Source: Ixodes scapularis (lineage: Eukaryota; Arthropoda; Arachnida; Ixodida; Ixodidae). Taken from it: 64,000 bases of DNA. The translations under genes were made by a program, and so were the position numbers. The stretch spans positions 108,366,831-108,430,830 of the forward strand of contig NW_024609846.1 in assembly GCF_016920785.2 (NCBI RefSeq), written 5' to 3'. Every line of letters begins with the position of its first letter. Position 1 is the stretch's first letter. Positions 1 to 11,074 of the stretch are shown in pieces. The notes below the pieces were generated by a model. The model worked only from the letters and a program-made list of their open reading frames with translations, made no database searches and was not told where the DNA came from.

Positions 1-928
1 CTTCGAATATCTTTGCAGATGGCTAGAACATTTTTAGGAGAGCGTTCGAGCTGCACACAGCACAACACAGCACCGAACCCAAGCCGAACAAACCAAACGA
101 ATGGTTGCCATATTTGCTTTTGCGCAGCTCGGCGCTAGGCGCATGGCTCACAGCGCGCAAAGGTCTGGATCAATCTAGAGCGACCAGACACGAGCGGCGC
201 TGCGGCGCGACGCGTTTACGTCACAGTGACGTATGGAAGCCAGCACCCGTTGCTATGTATTCGCCCTTTTTTATGTTTTACAACACACTGAGTAACGCCA
301 TGCACTCGATAGCCCTGGCACACTTTCGGTCTGGGAATACTTTCTCAAATTAAGAATGGTCTAATCAATCATTCTCCAATAATAGCGCGTAGATTTAGTC
401 TCGCAAACGCTGCGAAACCCGCCGTGTAGTTGTTGGCAAGCCATACTTAGTCCAGCATTCTTAGTCTACAGGAGACCGTCGGCAGTGAGTCATATTTTGT
501 TCATTATACTTAGTCTGGAGGCGATCATCGGCAGGGAGACATAAATATACTTGAATCCGATCGCAGCAAACGCTAAGGTCCGATGGAGTCAATAGGAAAT
601 TTCCCTAGACCGCGTTTCCCCCTCCGCTGAGCCCTCCGAAACGAAGAAGCTGCTACTGCGAATGCGCGCCCATGGCCTTGACTGTAGGGTTCCGGGTTTC
701 TTAGCGGGTTGCAGAGAGCGTTGCAGGACGGCAAGAACCATTTAAGACAACTACCCAATCAGACAAAGTAAGAAGTGCATCGTTACAGCACTCGATTATT
801 TTTATTGTTGGTTCGCTATCCTCGGCTCAACCAACCACGCAAGAAAAAAGCGCGGGGACACAGCGCATCATAGTGCGCGATTGATTGAGTCGATAATAGC
901 AAATGTACGAAGTGAGGGTGGGCCAAAT
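1..928. other. Non-coding stretch, no gene recognised
   Basis: I see no exon, RNA gene or recognisable transposon domain here. Short open frames occur, but none looks like a known protein and none is bounded by convincing splice signals. The GC-rich patch near 120-240 contrasts with AT-rich surroundings and may be old transposon DNA. Confidence 0.4.
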
Positions 929-1057
929 GTGGTTCGAATCAAATAGCGCCGCGTCATTCTGATCATCGACGCTGCAAGGAACCGGTAGGTCTTGGTTTCC
1001 TCTACCGCTGCGAAAGCTATATATAATGCAACGCAATGTAATTCGAACCACTATTCG
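929..1057. repeat. Small palindromic MITE, family 'GGTTCGAAT', copy 1
   Basis: The left end reads TGTGGTTCGAATC and the right end reads ATTCGAACCACTATTCG, so the ends are inverted copies about 130 bp apart with no coding sequence between. Related copies are seen at 13081-13228 and 42695-42825. The size, the inverted ends and the dispersion fit a non-autonomous DNA transposon. The superfamily is not determined because no target duplication is clear. Confidence 0.5.
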
Positions 1058-1569
1058 TAAAGTCAGTTGTTGCTTCTTTTTACAAGTAACGGCAACCAGA
1101 CGAATAACGAAGCCCATTCTGTAGGAACAAAAAAGCCTCTTTCAGCTCACTCTTCTGCTGTGTGCCGCCATTGGCGTCCTGACATCTGCACCGACACGAA
1201 GTCGGCGCTTCAAAAAATGCCGCTACTCGTAGGAACCTCATATCTAGAAACTTCTGTTCGCACGCCCTTCGTACGAAGATCCTGACGATGCACTTTTGCC
1301 ATTGCTTGATTTGTTCCAACAAATTATAGTGTCGACTGCATTCGGGCGTTGGGTGATAAGTACAGCGTGGGCGAAACGGTTGCAACGCAGTTTAAACTGA
1401 CCGCGGAGCGCACAAATCGGTTTCTTAACTTGGTGCTTTGTTATTTACTACGGAGGCGCTTGAAGCTGGTGCATTATATTTCTTGAGAATGTGAATACAT
1501 AAAACATTCGGGGTCAAAAGAAAGAAAATAAAAAAATGAAAGCCGTTCACAACTCCCTGTAACGCCGAA

Positions 1570-2024
1570 TTAGAGCGCAGCTCTTGAGGAGGAGGGGAAG
1601 GGTACCGAAGAGAAGGTATATTCTTCCTCCCTCCTCCTCACCTTATTCATCCTGTCTGCTACTCCTCCCTCCGAGCGGCGTCGCCGTCGCCTCACGAGGG
1701 GCACATGACGTCACCGGGGTCACGTGACCTCACGGGGACACGTGACCCCTATGAGGTCACGTGACGATGACGATGCGGACGCCGATGACGTAATCAGTGA
1801 CTTCACTGATGACATCATCAGGGACGATGACGATGCGGATGCCGATGTCATCAGTGACGTAACTAATGACGTCATCAGGGACGATGAAAATGACAATGCG
1901 GATGCCGGTGACGTCATCAGTGACGTCACTGATAACGTCGTCAGTGACGTCACGCGCGGTTACGCCGACGGCGACGGCGACGCCGCTCAAGCCTCAAACG
2001 GGCGCCTAAGAGCTGCGCTCTAAA
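1570..2024 (-). mobile_element. CRE-minisatellite element with AGAGCGCAGCTCT ends, copy 1
   Basis: The element is bounded by TTAGAGCGCAGCTCTTG on the left and TAAGAGCTGCGCTCTAAAAC on the right. These are inverted copies of a motif that is itself nearly palindromic. The interior is built from TGACGTCA and GATGACGATGCGGATGCC units plus CACGTGAC blocks. A larger copy lies in opposite orientation at 52706-53588. The two also share about 34 bp outside the terminal motif (here 1537-1569), so the real transposed unit is longer than the terminal inverted repeat. Long open frames on both strands here are low-complexity artefacts of the repeat. Confidence 0.7.
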
Positions 2025-2764
2025 ACTGGGTTTGTCTAGGAGCATTTACCGGTAAAACTTTTATCTTAAAATCATCATAAAATCCTTCTAGGCCATTATG
2101 GCATTTCCTACGACTGAAAAGGTTGTAAAATTAAAAAAAAAATAGAATTGGCTTACCTATTCTTTACTTCATTCGGGTCAAATGAGCGCCACAGTAAGAC
2201 ATGTGTCTAATGTTTAGACGAAGTACAGAGAAAATATAGTTATTGATTATTATTGATTTACTCAGGTGAGCCGATTTTTCCACAATTTTAGCGGAAACTT
2301 CCACCAACCTCAGGCTTCTCTGTAGTAAATCCGAGCGCGATAAAGTTAAGAGCCCGATTTATGCGGTCAGTCTAAAGTGCGTTCAATCCATTTCGCCCAC
2401 GCTGTAGTATTGTCTGCAAGCGACTTTTGGCGGCGATTGGTACCTTGCCCAGCATGCTTAGTCAGCAGGATACCGTCGCTGCGCACAGCTGGTTCCAGAC
2501 AAAACGTAGATCCCCACGGTGCGATAGGCTTCTTCGCCTCGCGATTACATCAGTTAAAACAGGGGGCTTCTCACAAACCATGAGCACTAAGATTTCAAGG
2601 CCCTACACAAACCCACAAAGAAGCACAACCCCCGGAAAGTTTTTATTAAGACATACTCGTGACACCACTGTACTCCCGAATAAATTCTCTAATTATTCCC
2701 GCCTAACTCTAATTATTACGGCTTTGCTAGCGTGTCACTAATGAAGTCTAATGCTGGTATTCCT
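2025..2764. other. Non-coding, no feature recognised
   Basis: AT-rich intergenic or intronic sequence. No exon, tRNA or transposon domain can be supported. Confidence 0.35.
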
Positions 2765-3215
2765 GAACTAATGTTTCGAAGAAAAATTGGGCGTCGTTTT
2801 GATTTTCATAAAATAGCTTTTCATAACCCAGTGCTCAAACAGGAACTCTTTTAACGGCCTTCATACTTTTCATCCCGGCTTGATTACCTGTACAAATTTT
2901 CCATACCTCATTGCAGCACTAACATATTTTTTTTATTCATTATTGCCAAAAACTTATTCAGAATTAAATCACCTTCCCCCACACATCGCCGTGATCGAAG
3001 ATGTTTCTGCTTTCAAACCAGCCCTAATTGATTACCTTTATAACTCTGCAATTTGTTGATTTGCTGATTTATACCTTTTCTTTTGTTTTGTTGTTGTGGT
3101 CTACCTTTTGTACTATGAATTGATCATTTGTACTTTGTAAACCCATTTTACCCACCCCCTCTGTAACGCCCAATGGACCCTGAGGGTAATGAAATCAATA
3201 AATAAAAAATATAAT
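2765..3215 (+). pseudogene. 3' end of a non-LTR retrotransposon (LINE), ORF2 C-terminus plus tail
   Basis: Broken frames read like the extreme C-terminus of LINE ORF2: a RKIGRR-FHKIAFHNP stretch, then SRLDYLYK, then a degraded WNHLP-type block. They are followed by a 3' UTR containing TAACGCCCAATGGACCCTGAGGGTAATG and an AATAAATAAAAA tail ending near 3205. The same kind of tail (TAACGCC..ATGG..CTGAGGG) closes the minus-strand LINE at 30.8 kb, which supports a shared family. Stops and frameshifts make it a dead 5'-truncated copy. Confidence 0.6.
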
Positions 3216-4690
3216 AAAAATGGTCTTGATCAGCCTGATGAGGCCGGAGATTACAAGAGTGTGTCGCGTCTGCCGGGCATTCGAAAGCACTCAAAGTTCC
3301 ACACCACCAAGCATAGAAAATCACAATACACACACCACACATTCTGTGCTCCCATGGTTTATTAGAATGATCAAGGCAAAAGATTTTTTTTATTCTTATT
3401 ATTTTTGACATTGGCCGAGCTATCTCCATAAATTGCGGTAATTTTTTCTTCCAATTGCTTTGGGGAAAAGTATACTTCCTAATTCTATTAGAGTGGACTG
3501 ATGGGTTCGAATATGTTGCAAATCTGTACTAGCCGAAGTGAAATATTTTATGCCGCGCTGTGATCTTATTGAAAAGTGATACACCCGATAGCTAGAGCCC
3601 TTTGCGAATAACAGTTTGGTCACCCGCATCCGATCGCTATCTGCGGACCTTGCATTCGCACTCAAACTGCATTTGAAAACTTCGGAACCACATCCAACCC
3701 GGAATCCTCGCATTCACTTTGTATAATAAAGTAAAACGTAAAGTAAAAAAAAAAAAAAAAAAGAAAAACGTCTGGATTGTATTTTTCAAGGTTTGCATAT
3801 ATTTATATAAAGAACTCTTCGAGTCGCAATACGCTGAAAGACATTTGATGGCATACCAATTTTTTCCCATTTATAAATAAGCACTCATCCTTCCAGGGGA
3901 TACACCCCGCGTCCTTGGAAAGGTGATGTAAGTTATGAGACGGTCCCGGAAACTGCAACAATCTAGTAAAAAAATACGATAAAAAAATTAATAATATTGT
4001 TTAATTTATTTTAAACACTTACTTTAAGAAGACAGGTATTTTCCAATCGCCAACATATATTAGGGTGAAGCTAATAACATTGTGTTAATTTATTTATGTC
4101 AAGTACTGAAAAGCAGTAAAAAAAGCGGCCACTCACCGTAGCGTACTCGTATATACGTGGTAAGAAGCGGGTACATCACTGTGAAAATATGACGATATTC
4201 ATTTATGACAACATGTCATACTGGTTTCAGTTCTAAACACGATTCCGCAACTGTGTGCTCTGAACCACATACTTAGCAGCCACACGCCAGCTGTCCAGAA
4301 TGAAAATGCGCACACACGTCACGTTTTACTTGTCGAGGAGTCTTCTTTTTTGTGGCTTGAACGTGTTCGAATTTCATTCGAGCGAAGAACGTTTCCGCTC
4401 TTTTCCTACCAAACAAGAAGAACACACTTTCCCTCGCGAGATTGAAGTCTAAATCAATCTTTATTAAAAATCAAATCCTGGCGTAAAAAAAGTATTATTA
4501 TTTTTTTTTATTTGTTTCTTCAAAACATTTGACGATGCACCTTATAGTATCCTCACTTATTAACTCTAGCGTCTGGTGTCGCACACGTTGACCGGCGGGC
4601 TCGGTAACAATCCAGAGTCACACTGAGAGATATCCGAATCCTATACGCATCCGCAGCCTCTAGCAACAGCACTCGATCCGCAGTCCTGGA
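3216..4690. other. Non-coding, AT-rich, homopolymer-rich
   Basis: Contains A and T runs (about 3741-3762 and 4500-4510) and no supportable gene. The start CDS of the M13 gene should lie upstream of 5365, but no signal peptide, transmembrane or CxDFYxYACG-type exon is visible here. Confidence 0.35.
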
Positions 4691-4805
4691 AAGCTGATTC
4701 AATTTTATGCATATACGCCAGCTGACCACGGACACCTCGGCCAAATGGGGGCACCTCGGCCGGGATTGGAACCCGCCACTTGCGGATCCGTAGGCCGGAG
4801 CTTTT
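4690..4805 (-). repeat. tRNA-derived SINE-like fragment with a B box
   Basis: On the minus strand the segment reads AAGTGGCGGGTTCCAATCCC followed by GGCCGAGGTGCCCCCATTTGG. GGTTCCAATCC is close to the RNA polymerase III B-box consensus GGTTCGANNCC, and the downstream part resembles the body of arthropod tRNA-derived SINEs. No clean A box or acceptor stem is present, so it is not a functional tRNA gene. It could also be a fragment of another tRNA-like repeat. Confidence 0.45.
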
Positions 4806-5364
4806 TGCTTAGAGAAACCGATACTTTTTATTATCTTTATTAATATTTACGAAGCCAGCGAGGCGGCATACGCTTCTTGCATGAGCTGTAGTAAAAAAGC
4901 ATGTCTTTGTGCTGGCAGTCAAGCGACCACTAAATCGGGGCGTGGGAGTCAACAACTTAGGTCACGGGAACGTTTTTTTTAAATATAAAAGCAATCATAA
5001 TGCAATACCTTAGCGTAATACAGGGAAAGAAACCTTCAAATCAACGAACATATAGTAAACAACCTTTCCTAGTGTTATATTTTTCTCTGACTTGAAAGTT
5101 CCCTAATATTTCTGCCCCACAATCTCAGGTGTTACATTAGGATTAATTATCGCCAGATTGTCTGCACACTCACTGTTATTCCGTAAAAAATTGGGGCAAT
5201 TTTCAACCGCTAAGAGCGGGTTTTGAATTAAAAGACGTGAGATTAATTTTAGTTCACGTTTGGATGTATTCTTGAATTTATCCAGCCACTACACATCTTT
5301 ATTCTAAACAAGGACGCTTATTATTTTGGCTAATATGGTTGTATCGTAATCTCACAACCTCAAA

Positions 5365-5457
5365 AGAGAACATATTATGAAAACATTATTAATTTGCTTA
5401 AAATATGGCTCGAATGGTTTTCAGTTTCAAAACTTACATGTAGATATTATGATTCAG
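5365..5457 (+). CDS. Possible upstream exon of the M13 peptidase gene
   Basis: The frame ending at the donor GTGAAA (5458) encodes KYGSNGFQFQNLHVDIMIQ. This resembles the part of M13 proteins (glycine-serine-asparagine, aromatic, then a V-D block) that lies just before the LDQ motif opening the next exon. It is in phase 0, as the following exon requires, and the intron would be 165 bp. The acceptor is not resolved; AG sites near 5366 and at 5424 are candidates. The usual NSS-containing segment of the family is missing and the donor is weak, so this is a hypothesis. Confidence 0.4.
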
Positions 5458-5622
5458 GTGAAAACAAAAAAGAGTCACTTCACCTCATAATTGTTCTCAG
5501 CTGCATGCCCAATAATTCCTTATGTCCAGTGTTTCACCAACTATGAAATATGCTGTTTATAAACGTATATGTGTGATATACTAAATATTAACAATTTAAT
5601 TTCAACATGCACTATTTTTAAG

Positions 5623-5817
5623 CTCGACCAAAAAGCGTTTAACTGGGTTCATCGAAACGAACTGATTAACCACACGGCAGAAGAAAATAAAATATTAATA
5701 GCTGCCTACAAGAACCTTATTGCGTCAGCTGCGAAGTTCTTCAGACCCAACTTAACTGAAGAGGAGGCACAGCAATTTTTTGAGGATATATTACAGTTTG
5801 AGGTCAAACTGGCAAAG
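5623..5817 (+). CDS. Neprilysin-like M13 peptidase, internal exon (LDQ...AK)
   Basis: This exon of 65 codons is bounded by TTTTTAAG before 5623 and GTAATA after 5817, phase 0 at both ends. The translation starts LDQKAFNW and ends FEVKLAK. LDQ, the helix with AAYKNLI, and the FEVKLAK helix match the M13 N-terminal domain (Peptidase_M13_N), where LDQP and the FE..LA helix are conserved. Two N-glycosylation sequons, NHT and NLT, fit an extracellular lumen-facing domain. M13 enzymes are membrane-bound or secreted zinc metallopeptidases that cut small peptides; the N-terminal domain forms the lid over the active site. The next exon is at 7772. Confidence 0.85.
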
Positions 5818-7771
5818 GTAATATATAACGTATTCCAACAGTATATCTAAAGTATTGCGTGTCTGAAATAACCAGGCTCTATCCAAAATGGTCCGTAAAA
5901 ACCGGCTCCTGCACGTAGCAATATAAAGTTTTTGTCAAAGGTGTATTTCAAAAATCGTTTCTATCTTGTAGAAATTCAAAGCGTAGCTTCCTTTCTGTAA
6001 AAGAGAGGGCCAAAATACTTGCCATGGTCAACGGCGGACGGCGATGCAGACAACCAGGCGTGTGACGCGGGGCCCGTTAGGCGCACGTCTTGAAAGATGG
6101 CCCTACGTGCTTATCGAGACTAATAGGGACTTCTCTAGAGAGTGCTCGCGACGACGGTGGTCTATTTAAATTAGCACAATATTTTATAATGTACGTTTGT
6201 TTAAAAAATAAATGCCGACAATAAAAGCAAAACGAAGTAAGACGAAAAAAAAAAACGCGGCTGCATATTAACGGCGTTCTCGCTGCCGACGGATTTCATC
6301 TGCGTTTCGTTTGCTTTCTTTTGCTGGTAAGCTACACCTCCCGTCGCTGCTCCCGATGCCATCTATCAACACGTGCGCCAAACGCGCCCCGCTACTCTCC
6401 TCGCTATTCTGCGTCGCCGGCCACTGTTGATCCTGGCAAGCATTTTCGCCATATCTTTTACAGAATGGGAGCTACGCTTTGGATTCTTAGAAGATAAAAC
6501 CGACCTGTGAAATACCCTCTTGACGAAGCATTTAGATTGCTTCTTGAACGCGACGATATTTACGACCCATTTTAGATCGAACCTGAGTATTTCGAACACC
6601 CTTACATATTTTATCCCCCGCTAAAGCGAATTTATGCATGACTGAAAAAGTGTTTACAGGTTCCATAAACCTCAGGTGGATTTTATGCTGTTAATATTTG
6701 TTACTGTGTTCGAGATATTTCACGAAATGCTCACTTCTGTGCAATTGCTGAAGTTTTAGTACCAAGTACCCAACGCGATGCATTTTAGCGGGAACAAGCT
6801 ATTCACAATCTAACTCGATTTGTTTTCAAATTTGATTTTCAATTTTAAAACAAATAGCTGTAATTTAGGGCAGTATTCTCTGTTACAAATGATGGTACTT
6901 CTCACGCTGGGCCTAAGTAAAATAAACCGAAGCGTGGTTGTTGTGTAGGTGTAAGCAGTGTCACACAGTGTTAAAAATAACTAGTCCTCAAATATGAAAT
7001 TCCTCACCGCTCCCACTTAACATGTTAATGGAGGTGCCAATATAATTTAGAGATTTTCTCTATGTAAAGTAAAATATATATTTATGCCTCAATTATAAAG
7101 CTCTTCTGTGGACGGTATTTTATGAATCATTTTACTGACAATCTAAGATATTTTTCGCTTATTTTCACATGCACTATTTTTCACTGCATCATCAAACTTT
7201 TATCAATTTCGAGATTTTTCAATGGCCTTAAAGTCAGTGTATTGACAAGTAAAAGGGAGCATTCATCAGGTTACAAAACACCAGCTAAGTACGGTGACCA
7301 CATAAAACTTAGGATCCCTTTTAAAGACCTGGAACACAGTATCACAGATAGGAAAATTCTCAGGAAAAAGCAGTTTTTCATTCGCATTAATACTCAAATG
7401 AATATTGCCGACAAACCATCCCGATGGCCAAAAAGGTGGCGAAAAAAAATATTTTAGTGCGGCTAACGTAGGATATCTTAACGGGGTTTGGCACTTACTC
7501 CAATCATTCCCGTGTGTTTAGAGTGGCCTGGGAAATTATTCCGGCGCACAGCAATTTTAATTTGTTACCAATACGTTCGGGCGGGTCTATTAATTTAGCT
7601 AGACTAAAACGTCTGGGCACCCTTGACAAACACGGTACTAGTGCCCTTTGCATGGAATCCCAAAAAGAAAAAAAAAACTAAAGCATAACTCGCAAAAAAA
7701 AATATCGGGAAGGTTTTGAGAATATAAATATTACGACCAATATTCGGTTGTTTTCTTTTTCTTTTTCTAAG
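5818..7771 (+). other. Intron of the M13 gene
   Basis: The intron of 1954 bp opens with GTAATA and closes with a strong polypyrimidine tract and CTAAG. The open frame of about 110 codons at 7122-7457 has no recognisable domain and looks like chance. A GC-rich island at 6010-6110 and 6290-6430 is unexplained and may be old repeat DNA. Confidence 0.6.
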
Positions 7772-7858
7772 CACTCTAAGGCTGAAGAAGACAGGCGTAA
7801 CTTCTCCTCAATGTACAACGAAATGAATATCTCCACCTTGTCTGAAATGTATCCCAAG
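7772..7858 (+). CDS. Neprilysin-like M13 peptidase, short internal exon (HSKAEEDRRN...)
   Basis: A 29-codon exon follows an excellent polypyrimidine tract (TTTTCTTTTTCTTTTTCTAAG) and is followed by GTAAGC. It encodes HSKAEEDRRNFSSMYNEMN and then ISTLSEMYPK. This is the EERRD..MYNKMT..EL segment that M13 proteins carry between the FE..LA helix and the WL block, including the Y-N-x-M core and the L..M/L..P spacing. Phase 0 on both sides matches the flanking exons. It carries two sequons, NFS and NIS. It is too short to be called by length alone; identification rests on the family motif, the splice sites and the phase agreement. Confidence 0.85.
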
Positions 7859-7979
7859 GTAAGCAGACCGCGAACTTTCACAACCTTTTTTTGAGCTAAC
7901 GCTATCTCAATCTATGTAATATTAGGCTACACTACAATGCTCCTCTGAGTCATAGGAAACTATATAGTACTCGTACAAT

Positions 7980-8885
7980 TCAATTATCTTCGGCTGGGAC
8001 AGTTCCGCCAGTAGGTGACGAGGACGATGTTTGGGGTGCGTTGTCGCTCGGTTGAACCAACAAGAACTCTGTGCCTTCCTGGTCAGCGTCCTCGTCGGCA
8101 AGGCTTGGAGTTCTTAGCAGCTGGTCCTTGTGCCGACGCGAGGTGAAGCTGCCTCTGGAGGTGGTGGCGCGTACTTGGTAGGAAACAGGGCCATGCTGCG
8201 CAAGAATCACTCCAGGCACCCACATGGGTTTGTCACAGTAGTTACGGATGAGCACATGATCACCAATGGCAAAGTCACGATCGTGCCCACGCCGGCTTGC
8301 AGTCTGCATGAACTGTTTGCGGGCTACCCTTTCCCCCACAGAAGGCTTTACAACGTCTAGGCGACTGCGCAAACGTCGCCCCAAAAACAAATTGGCGGGT
8401 GACTCGTTCGTTGTGGCGTGAGCCGTGTTGCGGTAGCTCTGCAGAAACATCTGCAACTTCACATGCAAAGGCGCACTCTCCTTGTTTTTACGGAGGGCGT
8501 TCTTGAGGGTCTGTACAAAGCGCTCGGCTAAACCATTTGAACTTGGATGATAGGGAGCTGTCAGGACGTGACGAGAGCCAATTTCCTGTGTGAACTGTTT
8601 AAACTCCCGTGACGTGAACTGAGGACCATTGTCTGACAGGATAGTTTCAGGGTTGCCAAAACGAGAAAAAAGTTCTCTCAAAGTGTTAATGGTGCTTTCC
8701 GTCGTGGTTGAGCGCATCATGAATACTTCTGGCCACTTGGAGTGGGCATCTACCACAAAAAGGAACATAGACTGGAGAAGAGGTCCAGCAAAGTCTATGT
8801 GAACACGTTGCCACGGCGTTGTGGGCCATGACCACGGATGGAGGGGTGCCTTGGCAGGCGCACTACGTTGCTCTTGACAACTTAC
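7980..8885 (-). pseudogene. Gypsy 1 integrase core and C-terminal domain
   Basis: The continuous frame 7980-8768 starts FLFVVDAHSKWPEVF and carries ILSDNGPQFTS and SSNGLAERFVQTLK. These give the D(35)E catalytic pattern of retroviral-type integrases: D in VVDAHSKW, D in SDNG and E in AERFVQ. The C-terminal part has IGDHVLIRNY, a GPF/Y-like region, and then an acidic, serine-rich tail. The N-terminal zinc finger and the linker up to the first catalytic Asp lie upstream in another frame. The break is a run of seven A near 8890-8900 that shifts the frame by one. The enzyme inserts the cDNA in the nucleus. Confidence 0.85.
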
Positions 8886-9903
8886 GCAGTTTTTTTACAC
8901 TGCGCTCCAGGTCCGCCTCGATGCCCGGCCACCAAACGTAACTGCGCGCGAGCTCCTTGCTGCGCACAATACCCGGATGGCCCTCGTGAAGTTCATCCAG
9001 CAGCAGGGATTGCAGTTTCCCTGGGACGACAACTCGCATTCCGAGCATGATGCAGCCCTGATGAATGGTCAACTCGTTGCGTCTGTCGAAGAAAGGCTGT
9101 AGTCTCTCGTCAGAGACAGACGCGGGCCAGCCTGCGCTTGTGAATTCTTTTACTTGGCACAAAACTGGATCTCGCGCTGTTGCACGTGCTATATCACTAC
9201 TAAATACCGGCAGTGATTGCAGTCGCAATGAGTAGAATGATTCCTCATTTTCTTTAGTCTCGTTTCCAACAGTCTTTAGTGGAAGACGCGAGCAAAAATC
9301 TGCTTCGGCATTCTCGCTTGATCTCTTGAAGATAAGATCGTAGGTGTAGGACGACAATGCGACTGCCCAACGCTGCAATCGCGCAGCGGCAATGGTTGGA
9401 ATTCCAGTTTTCGAACCTAAAATGGTCTGGAGTGGTTTGTGGTCCGTGACCAAAGTGAAGAGCCGACCATAAAGATACGAGTGGAATTTCTTAACTCCAA
9501 AAATAATGGCTAGTGCCTCTTTTTCGAGCTGACTGTACCCTTTTTCAGCGTTCGATAGCGTACACGAAGCGTAAGCGATGGGTTTAGCGCTGCCATCTGC
9601 GTAAACGTGAAAAATTACAGCACCTACCGCGTACTGAGAGGCGTCACACGCTAGCTTTAGCGGTTTGTCGGGGTCGTAGTGGGCCAAGGTGGGAGGCGAC
9701 GCCAGCTCGGCCTTGATGGTGTTGAAGGCTTCCTGGCAAAGCTGGTCCCAACACCATGGCTCGTCCTTGCGCAGCAATCTGTAAAACGGTTGGGCTGTCG
9801 TTGCAAGATGCGGCACGAACTTGGCGTAGTAATTGACGACACCCAAAAAAGACTGGAGCTGCTGCTTTGTCTTGGGCTCGGGAGCCTGGAGCACCGCCTC
9901 CAC
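8863..9903 (-). pseudogene. Gypsy 1 RT thumb/connection, RNase H and integrase zinc-finger start
   Basis: 346 codons open with EAVLQAPEPKTKQQLQSFLG and VVNYYAKFVP, the RT-RNase H connection typical of Gypsy. They continue with RNase H (KLACDASQYAVGAV, the first catalytic Asp; SQLEKEALAI with catalytic Glu; LVTDHKPLQTI with Asp) and end in the integrase HHCC finger (LHEGHPGI...YVWWPGIEADLE). The Cys pair of the finger is lost from this frame by the homopolymer shift. The start overlaps the RT frame at 9657-9903, so a second indel lies near 9900-9930. Stops are otherwise absent over 1 kb. Confidence 0.85.
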
Positions 9904-10487
9904 CTTGTCAGACGACGTCGAGATGCGTCAGCGCTGATCCTGTGACCTAGATAGCGAAGTTCAGCCTGAAAAAACGAACATTTTTCTTTCTTGACTCGAA
10001 CTCCTCGTTCAAACAGACGCTTCAACACTGCTTCAAGGTTGGCCATGTGTTCTTCCGTAGTCTTGCCCGTGACTAAAATGTCATCTAGATAACAACAAAC
10101 GCCGCTCAAACCTTTCAGCATGGTGTCCATTATTCTTTGAAAAATTCCGGGTGCTGACGAGATTCCAAAAGGAAGTCTGTTTACAATGAACAGCCCCTTG
10201 TGCGTGTTCAGCGTGAGGTAGCGTTTTGACGACTCTGACATCACCACCTGCTGATAAGCTCGGTTAAGATCTATCTTCGAAAAGAGTTCGCCTCCTGATA
10301 GAGCCGCGAATATATCATCAACTTTTGGAAGTGGATAACAGTCAATATCAAGACAAGGGTTGACAGTGGTCGTATAATCGCCGCAAAGACGAATTCCCCC
10401 GTCCTTTTTGATAACTGGCACGACAGCCGTGGCGTATTCTGCTGTAGTCACCGGAGTGATAATGCCCATCTTTTCCATTTTCGACAA
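9657..10487 (-). pseudogene. Gypsy 1 reverse transcriptase
   Basis: The RT palm and fingers are clear: ATAVVPVIKKDGGIRLCGDY (fingers, R-L-C-x-D-Y), FSKIDLNRAYQQ (motif A Asp), LPFGISSAPGIFQ (motif B) and CCYLDDILVTGK (motif C, YLDD). The order and spacing are normal for Ty3/Gypsy. The last 70 residues are out of frame (arginine-rich), reflecting the indel that moves the true frame to the 8863-9903 reading. It copies the element RNA into cDNA in cytoplasmic particles. Confidence 0.9.
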
Positions 10488-11033
10488 CTACGCCTCAACA
10501 GCCGTTTGCAACGCGAACGGAACGTTTCTCGCTTTTAGAAATTTCGGTTTCTCGTTCGGTTTGAAGAAAAGTTCTGCTCGTTCTTCAGTTATAGTTCCGA
10601 GCTCATCGTTGAACAGTGGCTCGTACTTTGACAGCAAAGAGTCAAGCTTCTGTTTTATACGTTTAGAAGCAAAAACGTCTGACCTCGAGATGTGATTCAG
10701 CTCCCAGATCTTATTCCAGTCGAGTCGTATCGTTCGAAGCCACTCCCGGCCCAGTAGTGGCGGCCCGGCTCCATCGACGACGTACAGTGGCAGCTGTACT
10801 GACGCCTCACCATGTTGCACATTGACTGTCGCAACGCCTTGAAGTCGAACCAGGGCTCCCGTGTAGGTGCGAAGCCTGACTACAGTTGGCGTCAGTTTCA
10901 CAGACGGAAAAGACTGGTGAAACTGTTTAGCAGACATTACAGTTACCGCTGCTCCTGTGTCTAGTTCCATTTCAACCGCAGATCCGTTGATCACCATCTG
11001 CACCGTCACTGGGGTAAGGCTGGGCGAAGACAC
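10488..11033 (-). pseudogene. Gypsy 1 aspartic protease and linker to RT
   Basis: The frame contains VEMELDTGAAVTVMS, the D-T-G active site of a retropepsin, then PPLLGREWLRTIRLDW, the typical LLGR-W-L end of the Gypsy protease, followed by a linker ending in LKARNVPFALQTAVEA. The frame ends at a TAG (10488-10490 on the plus strand). The RT frame then continues in the same register, so a single nonsense codon separates protease from RT. Confidence 0.85.
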
Positions 11034-11074
11034 GCCGCGTACGACGGCTAGTCTTCCTTCAACTTCCAGCGTTT

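Noticed and set aside
1720..2023. Overlapping open frames on both strands in the 1.7-2.0 kb minisatellite
   Set aside because: Compositions are extreme (MTS.. or DDDADAD..) and arise from the TGACGTCA/GATGACG tandem units; no start context or domain.
3895..3925. Small M13 exon between CTTCCAG and GTGATG
   Set aside because: Only 26 bp, no family motif, wrong phase for the next exon.
7122..7457. 111-codon plus-strand frame between two M13 exons
   Set aside because: No similarity to M13 or any domain I know, AT-rich composition, and the flanking exons join in phase without it.
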